64,000 bases of DNA from Cyathus striatus (GCA_025738555.1 JAOVFP010000014.1:868001-932000), one strand, 5' to 3'; shown: positions 1 through 12,800, counted from the first letter of the stretch. Notes: a model not told the origin generated them from the letters alone. Program-made: numbers and translations.

Positions 1-542
1 CAATGAGGTATTTAGGAGGATTCATGAGATATGCAAAGAACAAGGTGTTGCAATGCACACCTGATGCATACCAAGTAAGGAGAACCTGGCAGACAATCCA
101 TCAAGAGGGATATACCCAGCAGCCAACTTACTACTACCCAAAATCCTGACCCCAAACATACCATGAGTGCATGTCATTGACTTTGATGACCCAGAAGTCC
201 AATCATAGCCTAGATGGACACCCCTATGCAAGCAGTGACATAGCAGGAATGAGCATGGAGAAAGCAAGAGTGGAGAACATCAAAGACAGGATGAAATGTG
301 GACTGTCAAAAATGTCACACCAGAATAAGGAAGGCCAAAGAGGGGTTGCAAAGAGAAGGGGAGGTAGAGCAGAAACAAGTCAGCTACCAGCATGAAATAA
401 TCATGTGATAAGAACACAGTGGCCAATGCCTTACCTGGCACTGCTGACACCAGTGATATCCCATCTAAGGCCACAATGTTTAGCCAGAGAAAGATTAACA
501 AAATGGAGGCCAATGCATACCAGAATGAGCACAGAGTGAGGA
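1..542. other. CpG-poor non-coding stretch before the recombinase relic
   Basis: I see no supported gene here. CG dinucleotides are almost absent while TG and CA are common, as in the recombinase that follows, so this is probably part of the same decayed element. No terminal repeat was recognised; Crypton-type elements normally have none. Confidence 0.4.
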
Positions 543-1582
543 TTGGGGGAGGAAGACTGGAGGAAAGTTGAGGAGGTATTGGCAGAGTCATTAGAAGAGT
601 CAACAAAGACAGCATATGCCAGTGGCCTACTAGCATTCCATGTGTTTTGTGACAAGAAGCAAGTAGGGGAAGAGGATAGAGCCCCAGTTAAACAATGGGT
701 GTTGGTGGCATTCATAGCCAACATGGCAAATAGCTACTCCAGAAAAACAATAAGGAACTATGTACAAGGCATTAGAGCCTGGCATGTCCTACATGGTGCA
801 AAATATGAAGTCAATCAACTGGAAATCAACACATTACTCACCAGAGTGGATAGGTTAACACCAGCCTCTTCAAAGAAGAGCAAAAGGGAGCTGCTCACAG
901 TCAAACACATAGAGAAGATAAAAGAGAAATTAGACTTGCATGAACCTCTGGACACAGCAGTATTTGCATGCTTAATGATGTGTTTCTATGCAACAGCAAG
1001 ACTGGGAGAGTTCACAATGGAGTGAATCAGCAACAAGGTAGACTCCCAGCAACATATAACAACACATCACCTGTCAAAAATGCGAGACTGAGAGGGATGA
1101 GAGGTAACCAACTTGAGGCTTCTCAGGATGAAGGTTGCACCAAACAGAGAAGACATTTTCTGGGCATGACAAAATGGCCCAACAGACCCCAAGGTGGCAA
1201 TGGGACATCACTTGTGGCTAAACAACCCCCCCTAGCAGCTCACCTATTTGCATATCAGGACAGGACAGGAAACTACAGATCACTCACCAGGAATACATTC
1301 CTGAAGCAGATAGGAAAAGCTGCCAAAGAAGCCAGATTGAAGTCGATCCAAGGACACAGCATTTGGATAGGATCCACTCTGGAATACTTGTTGAGGGGAA
1401 TGCCATTTGATGTGATAAGGACCAAAGGGCAGTGGTTGAGCAATGCATTTCAACTTTACTTGCAAAAGCACACACAGGTTGCAGCCACCTACATTCAGAA
1501 TTCATCAGTCACATGGTCACAACAGAGTCAAGCAGATAACAATCATGATCACACAAACAAGCAGAGGGGACAAATGTGGTAA
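543..1582 (+). pseudogene. Crypton-like tyrosine recombinase, decayed
   Basis: The N-terminal part (543-1022) reads like the SAM-like core-binding domain of fungal tyrosine recombinases, with motifs such as STKTAYASGLLAFHVFCD and ARLGEF. The catalytic C-terminus lies at 1230-1500 (GHSIWIGSTLEYLLRG, then YLQKH). The frame is interrupted by four TGA codons at 1023, 1089, 1098 and 1167, each explicable as CGA to TGA. A one-base loss in a seven-C tract at 1226-1232 then moves the C-terminus to another frame. Relatives recalled from memory have H-x-x-R where this copy has H-S-I-W (CGG to TGG), and GRW and YLRKH where it has GQW and YLQKH. All fit decay of methylated CpG. The protein cannot be active. 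Confidence 0.8.
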
Positions 1583-2512
1583 GCATGGCAAAGTCTTTCC
1601 TAAGATGTGGGGGATGAGACTCACTTGACATGTCAAGACTAACAGCTGGGTGTCAGTGCTCATCTCAGCCCCCCCAGAGACAAAGTGATTCAAGTTGGGA
1701 GATGTGCACTTCATGCACAAACCTCACCCACAACCTGCTAGCAAATTCATAGACATATATAGAAGTATATAATATATTAGGACAGGCAAACCACAATTCA
1801 ATACATGATAATACTACCCTACAGATAATAAATTACAGTAGAGAAACTCAAGTGTGAGTCAAAGATATGTGACAAATAGAGAGATTTAACCATTAAATGG
1901 TTTTAAGATGTATCAACAGTGGAAAAGAAGCCAAAGTGGAGTAAATAGCCAAAAGTGCAGAGTAAGTGATAAAAAGGCAGAGAAAGTAATATGTACTTGG
2001 TAGAATTGAAGGTTATGACACAGGATATGACACAGGATATGACATGGCATATTAAAATTTAAGCTTACCTCATTCCTTAATTTTACAATTCTTATGTTTT
2101 ATTTTAGTATAATTGTTATGATAAAGTTCTGGTCAAGACATTTATCATACAAGTCTGATAGTCACATGATCAACAAGTTCAAAGAACAAGTTAATCAGTA
2201 TTGAAGTGAAGTCTAAGTCTCAATTCATGAGCTCTCAAATTGTTTAGACTTAAGTATAAGCTGAGTGAATGATTGGAGTAAAGCTAATTCAATTTAAGCT
2301 GAAGCTGTCAGAACCATGTAAGTAAAGAGTCATGTGTTTGGTATCAAAGGTGATACCAAACAAGTCAATGAAAAGAAAAGAAAACAACAGTAAATAGTAG
2401 GAAAAATTGTAACAATAATTTTATTTCAGTATATATATATTGCTATACCTGCTCTACAGAATTCAAATCAAGATGTTTCCTGTTACTAACTCTTCTCTGC
2501 ATTTCCCTCATG
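1583..2512. other. AT-rich non-coding DNA
   Basis: No supported gene. The stretch is AT-rich and CpG-poor, with short local duplications such as the doubled motif ATGACACAGGAT near 2017-2041. It separates the recombinase relic from the 3' end of the ankyrin gene. Confidence 0.4.
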
Positions 2513-5500
2513 CTAGTTTGATTTATTATTTAACCTTTTACTCAACATTACAATTATTTCACTTTCCTCACAGTCCACTGCCCAGTTATATGGTGTATAT
2601 CCTCCTAGCTGTGATATATCTGGTAATTGAATGTTAACTCTTGGCAAGGAGAGCAAATGCTCTACAAATGATGTTTGTCCAGATATTACTGCCATATGTA
2701 ATGGAGTGAAGCCTAATATATTAAACATATTCAATCTGATTACTTCTGCACCATATGCAAAGCATAAAATTTCAGCAAATTTTAGATGCCCATGTCCTGC
2801 TGCTATGTGAAGTGGTGTATTTCCCTCAATATCTTGTTGGTTAACATCTAATTCTTGTTTGTGAGTGAGAATGATATCTAAGTTAGTGATATCTTCATTT
2901 TTAGCAGCAATATGTAGCACAGACTGTCCCATTAGATCAACAAGATTTAGTTGTGTATCTTGTCTTTCAATAAGACTCTTCACAAAGTATGGATGGGAAT
3001 TCTTTACAGCCACATGAAGTGGAGTGTGTCCATACTTATTAGTTAAATTCAGATCAATGTGATCCATAAGCATCAGGATATCAAAAACACTTTCAAATTC
3101 ATTTGTAATTATCTGGTGCACAACTGAATCACCATTGGCATCAACATGCTTCATCAGGTCTTGTGAAGGCATTTTTATGATCAATTTCATTAGACTTTCA
3201 GAGGAAATATGTGATAGTGCTATACTGTTTTGAGGTTGTACTTTATGAACTGGATTCCAGTTATAATATGGCATTAACAATTTAACAACCTCATGCCTCT
3301 CATTCTGATATGCTAAGTACAGTGGACTTCTTCTTAACTTCCAGTTGTTTACAATATTATCTGTATCCATTAATGTAAGTAGTTTTCTTACAATAGATAC
3401 ATATCCTGCTTGTGCTGCATAGTGTATTGCAAGAAGGCCATTCTTATCCATTGCATTGATATATGCATCTAGGGAATTTGTTTCCACTAGATCCAATATT
3501 TTCAATACAATATCAGTAAGTCCAGCTGATGCAGCCCAATGAAGTGGAGTTTGATCATGTGAATTTTTCAAATTAATGATGCTGTCTGAGAGACTCAGTA
3601 GAGTTTTAGCATTCATTTCATCTCTTTTCCCAATTGAAATATATAAAATATGTTGTCCAGAATGATCAGTTGTGTTCGAACTCAGACACCCCTTCAAAAT
3701 TAACAGGTTAACCACAGATGCACTATAAAATTCCTGCAAAACTAGATCAAGTGGACTATTACCAGAGTTATTCTTCTGGTTAAAATCAAGTTTATTTGAC
3801 ATGAATAAAATACTCAAAATAGCTGTATTCTTAGATTTCACTGCTATGTGAAGTGCTGAATCACCATCTTTATTTACCAGAGTAAGCTCAGGATAATGAG
3901 ACAGCACAAACTTCACAAGTTGTATATTTTCTGACTGTATAGCAACCATTAATGGTGAGTATCCAAATTTGTCTTGCAGATCTATTTGAGCACCTTTTTT
4001 TAACAGGAACTTCAGTAGTGATATGTGTTGGTGTATAATTGCAATATGCAAGACAGTTTCATGATTTTTATTGTATAAATCAATATTAATGCTTGAGTGA
4101 GTTACCAAAGCATAGACAATTTCTTCATAATTCTGCTCAACTGCTGTATGAAGTGCAGCTATATTATCTCTATTTAATATATTAACATTGATATCTGGTT
4201 TCTGTAACAAAGCATTGATGAAACCAATATCATTTTTTATAACAGCAAGATGAAGAGCAGAATCACCATTCAGATTGACCTGGTTGATATTTATGTCAGA
4301 TCTCTGTAATAATACTTTAAAAGCTGTAATATTTCCAGATGTTATTGCATAATTAAGAGCAGTGAATCCAAAATCATCAATGAAGTTAACATTTGTATCC
4401 ATTCTCATACAAATTTTTTCCAATAAACCAGGATTGCAATCTTCAGTTATTGCCATTAGAAGAGGAACATTATTCCATCTATCCCTTACATTCATCATGA
4501 TATCACTTCGCTTCAGTAATAGTACTAACATATCTTCACATGAATTTTTTACAGCCAGATGGAGAGCTGTTTGTCCTTTAGAATTAAAAATGTTTGGATT
4601 GATATCTGGATGTGAAAGCAACAATCTCACAATATCAATGTGATTTTCTTCAAATCGTGCTGAGCCAGGATGACTCCATTGAAAGTTTTCTACCTCATAT
4701 TTACCAAAACTAACAGCTAAGTGGAGAGGTGTCAATCCATTTTGATTCTCTTTTATATTTGGATTAATACCATCCTGGGTAAGAAGTAGCTTGGCAACTT
4801 CAAGATTTCCCATAGCACAAGCATAATGAAGTGCTGTTGCATTCCAAATATTTGTTAAATTTATGTCCACTAATTTGGTTGTTTCAATTATAACTTCACC
4901 ATGCAGGGTAATGGATTGCTTCAAAGAGAGCACAAGGTTCAATAACTGAGTCCACCCATGTAACACAAGCATAAAGAACATTGAGTTAGTTTGTAATCCA
5001 TTAGATATTGCAATTATATTCAGTCTTTCAGAATCTTGCAAGAGTTTTAGTACAAGATGTATAATTTTCTCAATATCAGCATGGTCTAGCAATTCAGCAT
5101 GATCACCCCAGTATAAAGATGCATATTTGAATAGTGGAAATTCTTTATAATATTTAGATATTATTCCACTGCTGTCACTTATTTGATTTTTGGTTCTGTA
5201 ATTTGATTGCATACACAAATAGTTCAAGCAATCTGTAACAAGCTGATAAAGTGGAGGCAACTTTTCACATGTTTTGAAGTAATGATGTGCAGTATAATCT
5301 GTTATATATGAATATAATATCACCTAAATACAATGAAGTACTTATGCACAAATCCAACTACAGGTGATCCATCTGACTCACTTTGAATTGTAATAAGTCC
5401 AACACAGATTGATTTGATATATTGTTCAGGAAAAAGATCCTCATTTTTAATAATATCCTTATTTTCTTGAATGGCAAGTGCATGTCTGAGCTCCAGAAAT

Positions 5501-6766
5501 GTCAATGGTCTCCTTGAGTGTAGTATCCAAGAGAAAACTTTGAATGCAAGGTTTACATCATCTGTTTTGATTCTTTGAATTGCAGTATCATACATTTCAT
5601 TCAATTTTGGTGGCAACTTTTTCAGAGTTTCCAACACATCTGCTTTGCTTATACAATTACAGATTGTATCCATATGCAAGTGGGCAGCCAGAAACCTAAC
5701 CATAATTTTTATTGCTGTTTAATCATATACTATTGAATATGTTAAATTACTTACATTCCCTTTGACATTGAAAGAACTGTTTCAACCACTTCTTGCTGTA
5801 TAGAAGGGGCTTCATTTAACAGCCATTTGATTTTTTTGCTATTGTCTATCTGATTTTTAATGTAGCGCTGTATGTCCTCTGTGTGATCTATGATATCTAG
5901 TCTCTTAGCCCATTGCATGTCTTCTGTAATCTCTGGGATGTTATCTCTTGAAAAAATCATCAGGTTAACTTTCAACTCATTAAACAACTTTTGAATGTAT
6001 TGTAGAAACATGCCCCTCATTTCTTCCAAGGTGAATTCATCCAAGGCATCTATAAGAATGAAACATTGTTTATATGAGTTTATTTCCTGTTCAAGTATAG
6101 GAATGAGATCCTCAAATGCAGGCCTATATTTTCTTGCTTTTAAGCTTGTAAGTTCCCTTCTGGTATTATCTGGTAGACGGCAAGCTATAAGCTGGCAAAG
6201 TAGTGTTTCAAAGATGTTCTCCAGTGTTGTAAGTTCATTTTTGTAATCAAAATAATAGAATAACACTGGGGATTCATCCATAGACTTCAATTTTTGTAAA
6301 TGATGTACAGCCAGTGACCTATAATAATAGACACATAATCAAATCGGAAATTAGTTATTTAAATCTACGCACATAATGCAGGTTTTTCCGACACCAGCTA
6401 GATGAACTTAGAAAAAGTCATGATGATACAATGTTATACATACGAAATCCAGGGCACCATAGTACCTCTCCTTGATTCTCGTACCAGTGTACAAATTGTG
6501 GATGGTGTAAAAACCAACTCCCAGTCCCATACGTGCACATTGAATACAGAGTACTTTGCTTTTTCTGAACATTATCGATAGAGAGCCAATCAATTAGAAT
6601 ATCGCGAATGGGAATGGTTTCTTCTTCCATTCACCAGTTAGTTCAACATATGATTTATTGATACAGAATAACTCTGCAACATACCAGTGGGAGAACTTTG
6701 GACACTGGTATTCTGTATCACGAAATTTGAGTCGTGTATAACAAAATGTTTAGCTCCCGGTAGCAT
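2513..6766 (-). CDS. NACHT-ankyrin NLR-like protein (STAND NTPase), possibly frameshifted
   Basis: The probable start is ATG at 6766 (MLPGAKHFVIHDSNF), resembling the N-terminal leader of fungal NACHT proteins; an exon further upstream is possible. Exon 6630-6444 gives the WLS...GTGSWFL...LWCPGF lead-in. Introns 6443-6398 and 6372-6319 bracket the Walker A motif, giving CPGFPGVGKT. Walker B is FILIDALDEF and sensor 1 resembles MIFSRDN. Intron 5754-5696 joins SKGM to FLAAHLHMD, the start of the winged-helix region. The C-terminus (5323-2513, about 930 residues) is a long array of ankyrin repeats (TPLHLAV, TALHYA). The join near 5346-5280 is out of frame by one base. Family knowledge suggests nucleotide-dependent oligomerisation in non-self recognition; the ligand is unknown. 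The gene is very AT-rich and CpG-poor downstream of about 6340. Confidence 0.75.
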
Positions 6767-7537
6767 AGTTGCTGGCAATCGAAGTGGAAATGAGCGAATC
6801 AAGATAGCGAGACATCTCATCTGATTTAAATGCCATGGAGAATTGACTATTCCCATTTAGATTAGAACTTGAAGGAGAAAGAAGCGCATCGTGAGGTTTT
6901 GATTCTGGATGCGTGCAGCATAATCGATTGCTGACCTCAAAGGGTATAACTATCGTTTGCTTATCTTTTTCACATCGATTTGGATTCATATTCAATTGAG
7001 CATTCAGTAAGCTCGACAGCCTCTCCGGCTGAACAACTGGGAAAGGGAAAGACTCACGAAGTGCATATCGTGAGAGTGCCCTCGAATTAAGAACGTAATG
7101 AGAAGGTAAGTCTTATCATATGAGTCGTCACTGTTTCCCATGCCTATATGGGATTCAAGTTCTTAAGGGCACTGAAGCGCGCGGTATTATCTATTCTAAG
7201 CATTCGTTATCAGCTTCTGAAATAAGTAGGATATGGTTGTCTGATGGTTTTCTGATCGACTCTGATCATCACCGGACCCACACTGATGATTAGACCTACA
7301 AGAACAAGGTAAGGTTCGGAAATAACACGTAAATATGATCTATTAATCGTTTGCAATAGCCCGTATATCCTCTCACAACTCCCATACTAAGTTACTACCC
7401 GATACTATAAGCACTTCACCACGCAACTCAACTTATGTTAATTCATCTGAGCAATGTTCATGGGTTTCGTCGCATCGTAATTATATATATCTACAACCAA
7501 CCTCATTCGGTTACTCAAAAGGCCCGGGAAAGATTGC
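6767..7537. other. NLR upstream region and intergenic DNA
   Basis: An 81-codon minus-strand frame at 6750-6995 begins MNMNPNRCEKDKQTIV and overlaps the presumed NLR start. It could hold a further 5' exon, but I cannot fix its splice sites. From 7000 to 7537 I see no gene. CpG frequency is normal here, unlike the body of the NLR gene. Confidence 0.35.
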
Positions 7538-8523
7538 CTAGCTGAGCTTTTCGCAATTCCCATCCGGCTCATCAACCGGCAGAGGGAATAACTCCCTATA
7601 ATGAGGCGCATATCCCCCTATATCAAATAACCTCTTTTCTCCTCTAACTACAGAACGAATGAATTCTGGAGTCGGTCGCATAAGAGGGTGGAAAGGATTT
7701 AACATGCAGTAGAGAAGCATTGAGATGCACTTCGAAACGGGGAAGACGTGATGAAAGTAGTCTCCATCTTTAGTAAAGTAGAACATGTAGCGATTGTACT
7801 CTGGGTCTAGAGATGCGGCTATTTCCCAAGGGAGGCGGTTGCTGATCATTTCGATCAAAATTATTGCCAGAGACCAGATGTTGGGTGCCGCAGTGCTGCA
7901 ATATGTCGTCTTCGTAGAGAATACCTCTATCAATGGTTATGGTGAGATCACGACTCGAATCGAATGTCAGAGACAACGAATATACCTGGTGACATGAATG
8001 CATATTTCCTGCACGGGTGCACGTGTCTAGTCGTCGAAACCCCCGGTTCCTCAATCCTTACCGTCCAATCCTCGTCAACTAAAATGTCCTCGGGCTTTAT
8101 ATCGAGAGGAAATATTCCCCTCTGATGCAAAAACTCCACCCCGTCCACAATTTGAAGAAACACGTGCTTGAGCAGGCTATCGTCAGCCAAGAAGTAGCCC
8201 TCGTCGATGAGACTGTCAAGTGTTTCAGTCCCGTCGTATTCCAGATCGGATCGATTCTTTGAACATTCGGTGCTGGTTTCTTGTTGAACACATTCAACTT
8301 CTTGGATATGATTAGAATTACTTCGTAGGCGTTGAATGTTGCGAGCACGAAATGAGTTCTCGCAAACTGCGCGAATGTTCTTGTCGCTTGCTAGTTGGCC
8401 TGCGAGTGTTATCCGCGTGATGCTCGAGAGATGTCGTTTGTTTTTACGAAGAGCGTAGGTGACGGCCATTAGTAATGCCAAGCAGGTGGACCAATAAGAT
8501 GCGAGTTTGTGATTTTCGTACAA
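7538..8523 (-). CDS. Kinase-fold protein lacking catalytic motifs (probable pseudokinase)
   Basis: Two exons, 8523-7986 and 7926-7538, join through a 59-bp intron to give 308 residues; the join yields MSPEVFSTKTTYC. The C-lobe is clear: HVFLQIVDGVEFLH, then NIWSLAIILIEMI and RLPWE, like the Ser/Thr kinases abundant in Agaricomycetes. The HRD loop reads FPLDIKPED (His and Arg lost, Asn of DxxxxN changed to Asp), and the DFG position reads EEPG. No glycine-rich loop or VAIK lysine is visible, so an upstream exon may be missing. The frame is open throughout, so this is either an expressed pseudokinase or a young pseudogene. Its neighbour is the NLR-like gene on the same strand. Confidence 0.65.
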
Positions 8524-8967
8524 ACCAAACAGTGGAAACCTTAAATATCATATCATCGATCTAAGAATGACTCAAACTATAGCCGCAAGCGCTGCGTACA
8601 AATGTATTAATTTTGAATGGTTTTGGTGCGAATCAATATGAGCCTCGATTGTGTTATCGTTAGTAATACTGAAATCATATACAATTGGTCTCACCCTCAG
8701 AAGTAGAATATGGATCGTGAATTGAATTGTGGAGAAGTGTTTCGGGAGCATAAACTTGATTGGGATCCTCGTATTAAATCAATTAGCTTCTACGTGTAAA
8801 CCCTCGTAAATTATGTAAACGTGCGATGGTGTGACTTTTTACGATATTTTCAACTACATGTGTTATAATTTTTTACGTGGCACGGACACACAAACACTCT
8901 GCATAATACAACGTCCACTTCAATGCGCTTCAAGTCTCAAAGGTGGTGAACACATCACCCTTGTGTA
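8524..8967. other. Non-coding spacer
   Basis: AT-rich sequence between the pseudokinase and the pogo-type element. I see no gene, RNA or repeat in it. Confidence 0.35.
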
Positions 8968-9829
8968 CAATCGAACCCCTCTTAAGTCATAACCCTCACA
9001 AGTCATAAAATGAATAAGTCATAGATATTTTGGTCCACTGACTTGGTTCGTGGGGATTCTTAGAGTATAACGCATAAAGTTCATAATGCATAACTCATAC
9101 GATTTTGCACAGGAAAACTCATAATATTATATAAGCATGCCAGCGCTTATACATCTCATTCATCCTTCCCTACTGTCAAATTTTGTATTTACTGACTCCC
9201 CACCCTAGCATACCACCTTGTCTCAATAGGTTGAATTTGAGTTATATAGTATGTATTTTAAGCACAACTGGGCTAACCTAAGTTGTTACCACAGGCACAT
9301 TGCAGAAAAACAACCACATGATGGTTAACTCTGCTGAACCCCAAAGGTGAATCACATGTCTCAGCAGAAGTGTCTGACAAAGAGATCTTTGAAGCTGTCA
9401 TGGAATTGATTGCTGCATGCCAGCTGCTAGAGGTAAATGGGGGTGATGATGTGGATGAGAATGTTCAGGATGTTCAAGTAGAACCCCATCCAACCTGGCA
9501 TGATGTTCTTGTGGCTATTTCAACTATTAAGAGGTACATTGAAGACATGGATGATCTCATTTCCTGCAAACCAGACACCATTTTGGGCTCATTTAATAGA
9601 CAGCTTTAACTGACTTTTACAGAAAATCATAAGCTATTTTAAGCCTTATTGATTAGGTACTTAGATTTCTCTTCAGTGTAAATAACCCTCTGTAACCTCC
9701 ACTCATGAACCATGAAAACCGTTGTTTTCCGAAATTTCCTTTTCTGGAAGGTCGCTCAAAAGTCATATATCCCATAAGTCATACACTGGCCAGTCCACCG
9801 AAGCGTATGCCTTAAGAGGGGTTCGACTG
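8968..9829 (+). mobile_element. Internally deleted pogo/Tigger-type DNA transposon
   Basis: The left end is CAATCGAACCCCTCTTAAG and the right end is the inverted complement CTTAAGAGGGGTTCGACTG, making terminal inverted repeats with one mismatch in about 19 bases. The element is flanked by TA (8966-8967 and 9830-9831), the target duplication of Tc1/mariner/pogo elements. The ends carry many copies of AAGTCATA. It is 862 bp and holds only a transposase C-terminal fragment, so it is non-autonomous. A relative with similar ends lies at 62619-63311. Confidence 0.85.
9331..9609 (+). pseudogene. pogo-like DDE transposase, C-terminal fragment
   Basis: In-frame sequence starts at LTLLNPKGESHVSAE and continues through SDKEIFEAVMEL, LEVNGGDD and TIKRYIEDMDD to SFNRQL. 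It parallels the fragment at 62725-63117 (LLNPVVE, SDEDIYQAAMD, LDVNGGDD, LRKYVSDVND, TFGRQT). Together these match the acidic C-terminus of pogo/Tigger transposases as I recall them. The catalytic DDE region is absent. The stop comes just after the NRQL that replaces FGRQT. Confidence 0.7.
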
Positions 9830-12800
9830 TATTCAATTGTCGCTAATCTGTCAGAATTTAGGGTTAAAATTACGGTCGCGGGGCCGAAATTTCCAATAGA
9901 GAAGTGCTCGTTTAGTTTTACTTCTTACCCGCAAACATGAAGCTTATATTTTCTATTTACGACTCTCTCTTGAATCTCATGAAGATGCTCGCAAGCACAT
10001 TTAACTGGTTTCTGACAGCACAGCTGTTTCAACTCTCGGAGTAACGTATCTGCATGAAAACCAAATGAATAGAATTTACCAATTGATGTTACAGGTGGCT
10101 GCTGGCCAGGTGCCATCGCGTACGTCCAGCATCATCTATTCTGCTTTTGATATCGATGACTACAGATGATGGATGTACAATGGAGTCCGCCTACTATTTC
10201 TGTTGTTATACTAAATCGTAGCAACTCGAATGAAGTACTTACACTAGAAGTACATGTGTCGATGAATACACCATTCCGATAGAGAGAAACAATTTAAACT
10301 CGCCGCATGCGTGGCAGTCTAGCTTTGTCGGTGTTACCATGACTCAAACTCAACTGTTTCTACATCACTGGAAAACTCTCGAAGTTAGTTCTACTACTAA
10401 GTACAGGAATCACGCATAATAAGGCCACGCTAGACTAAATATATCTTACCAGTGGGGCTACGAGAGACAATTACTAAAATTTAACGGTATCTGCATCACT
10501 GGTACCACTCCTATGATACTCACCAGAATTAACCTGAATTTAGGCCACGGAATTGGTTTCCATGCTGCTCATAATACATTGTGCAATGTACCTTTCATTC
10601 TCTAGATACTTCTGGAAACTGTCACTATCACTAAAATGGAACTGCATCTGCATCATTGGAAGATAACCTCGACATAATTCACCTGAACATTTACCAAACT
10701 TGTCTCTACCAGACTACACTAGAAAATTCCTACTATGATCAGTTTCCCCGGCCCCGCAACAGAATTCAATTTGAACCCCAACTGCGCCGCATACAGATCG
10801 TAAGTATATAAATGCTATGTTAAGCTCCAGTTAATGATCGCCATTGTGATCGCTGAAGCTTGATGCGAAGAAGTCGCATGCGCTAACTTTTATTGACTTT
10901 TATTACTGTTATGCTAATACTATTGGTAGCTGGAGTGAATGAAGTATGTGGATAAACGTGATATTAGGTAAGTCTACATGCAGCTATCTCTCTGTTAATA
11001 TCACTGATCCCCAATAAAATGATCCCTTCGATATAATTACCTTGATCATGACCCTCTAAAGATCGTATATACAACCTTGAAATTACAGCGCTAAATTAAA
11101 TATATCTTACCAGCAATAGCTACTAATAGGAAAATAGTTACTCCATTCTCTCACCACCTCTATATCTTCTACGAAGCTGTGCTAAGATTATCTTTCTTTC
11201 GTCAAGAAAGGTTGCTTATCATCGCTACAATGAAGTTTCCTCCGTGCTGGAACTTGACGCTCAGACGATACAAACATCAAAGTACATAATACGACTGTCG
11301 CTCTTCAGGTTTTAATGTTGTGCTATTGTAGAATGAGGTACGTGTACCCCAGCATTAATTCATATATGGTTATCAAGTACGTACACGTCGTCAATATCAC
11401 AGTGACTCTTGTGATCCCCAATGAAATGATCCCTTCGATATAATTACCTTGACCTCGGTCCTTTACATATCGCGTATACTGATATACAACTTTGAAATGA
11501 CAGCGCTAAAGTAAATATATCCTTGCCAGTGAGCGCTTTGTAGGTGCCCCCACCCCATACACACATGATCACACGATGATCTGTCAGTCTCCGTCACTGC
11601 CAATAATAAGCGCTTAAGTACGTCTTACCATTGCTTCTATTCATAAATATCAAATCAAACACTCTAGGTTCTTCACAATCTTCGCGGCAGCATGGGTTCA
11701 TCTTCTTCTTGGACCCACGAAGATGTGATTTTGAATGTGAATGTCCGCGTTATATGCGATGCGTGTGGTGAGTGGTGTCTGACGGCTGTCTTGGTGATTG
11801 ATAATGGTTAATCACAATGACTTTATAAGTACTCTCGCGCGAGAGAAAAACAAGATAAATATAATCGAAACGTACAACGCCGAGTTCCGAGTTCCGAGTT
11901 GAGCGCCGTCGGTCAAGTCCATGTATACCGGCCCAGACATAATCATTCCCGACAATCTAATATACTTCGTTCAGTGAGTGAATAGAACTCATTGCATCAG
12001 AATTTGTTTGATTAACGCTACACAGCACGTCCAATAGAATGATTACTGATTCCGAGTCGGTGTGGTAGATAATCTTTGAGTTTTTTGGTACTTTCTATGA
12101 GATTAACGCTCGGTATAGATTTGAACTTCAGTTACTGTTCTGAAAATTGGAGAATGACACATGGGTACTTACCTGTTCCCCAGACCGTTCGTGCCCGCAA
12201 AAAAGTGGCTGCGGCAAGACATTCTCCCGCATCTAAAAAAAACACAACGCCCACAGTCACTTCGTCAATCACCAACTCACACCGAATCACAATCACATAT
12301 CTTTTTCATAGAGTAGAATGCAGTCCATTCCCACTGTCGAGATAGAATCATCGCAAAACGTGAATAAGCCCCTAAATCACGTGATCGGTATGGTTCGTCG
12401 ATTGCCGTGACGGTGCTGCGCTGCTGCTGCTCAGCTAGAAGACTTCTGACCTTATACCCGAACTGGACTTCTCTCCTTTATCCACTGCGATTTACTTTCA
12501 CTTTATTACTTGCCAGGCCACGTACAGCGCAGCAAGCAGCAAGCTAGTCAAGTCTGACTCGGTGCTTATCCGAATCCGAAGCTGAAGCTGAATCAGAGAA
12601 CGCTGAGCTGGCGCCGCTGGTTGGATATTTGGTTCGCAACGAGGTTGTTGTTGACGTTGGACGAGGTGTGCCTTTGTGAAGGAGGATTTTAAGCTTGTGC
12701 TTGTGTGGCGAGAGGAATTGGAGCGGAAGGAACCTGGCTGCGCAGTGGATTCTAGATATAGATCTGGGACACACGGTCAACGATTCAGATTTTTTTTCTT

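Noticed and set aside
9925..10116. 63-codon minus frame MAPGQQPPVTS
   Set aside because: No homology, no neighbouring exons identified.
11693..11812. Small frame MGSSSSWTHEDV ending near a GTGAGT donor
   Set aside because: Only 39 codons and no second exon found in phase.
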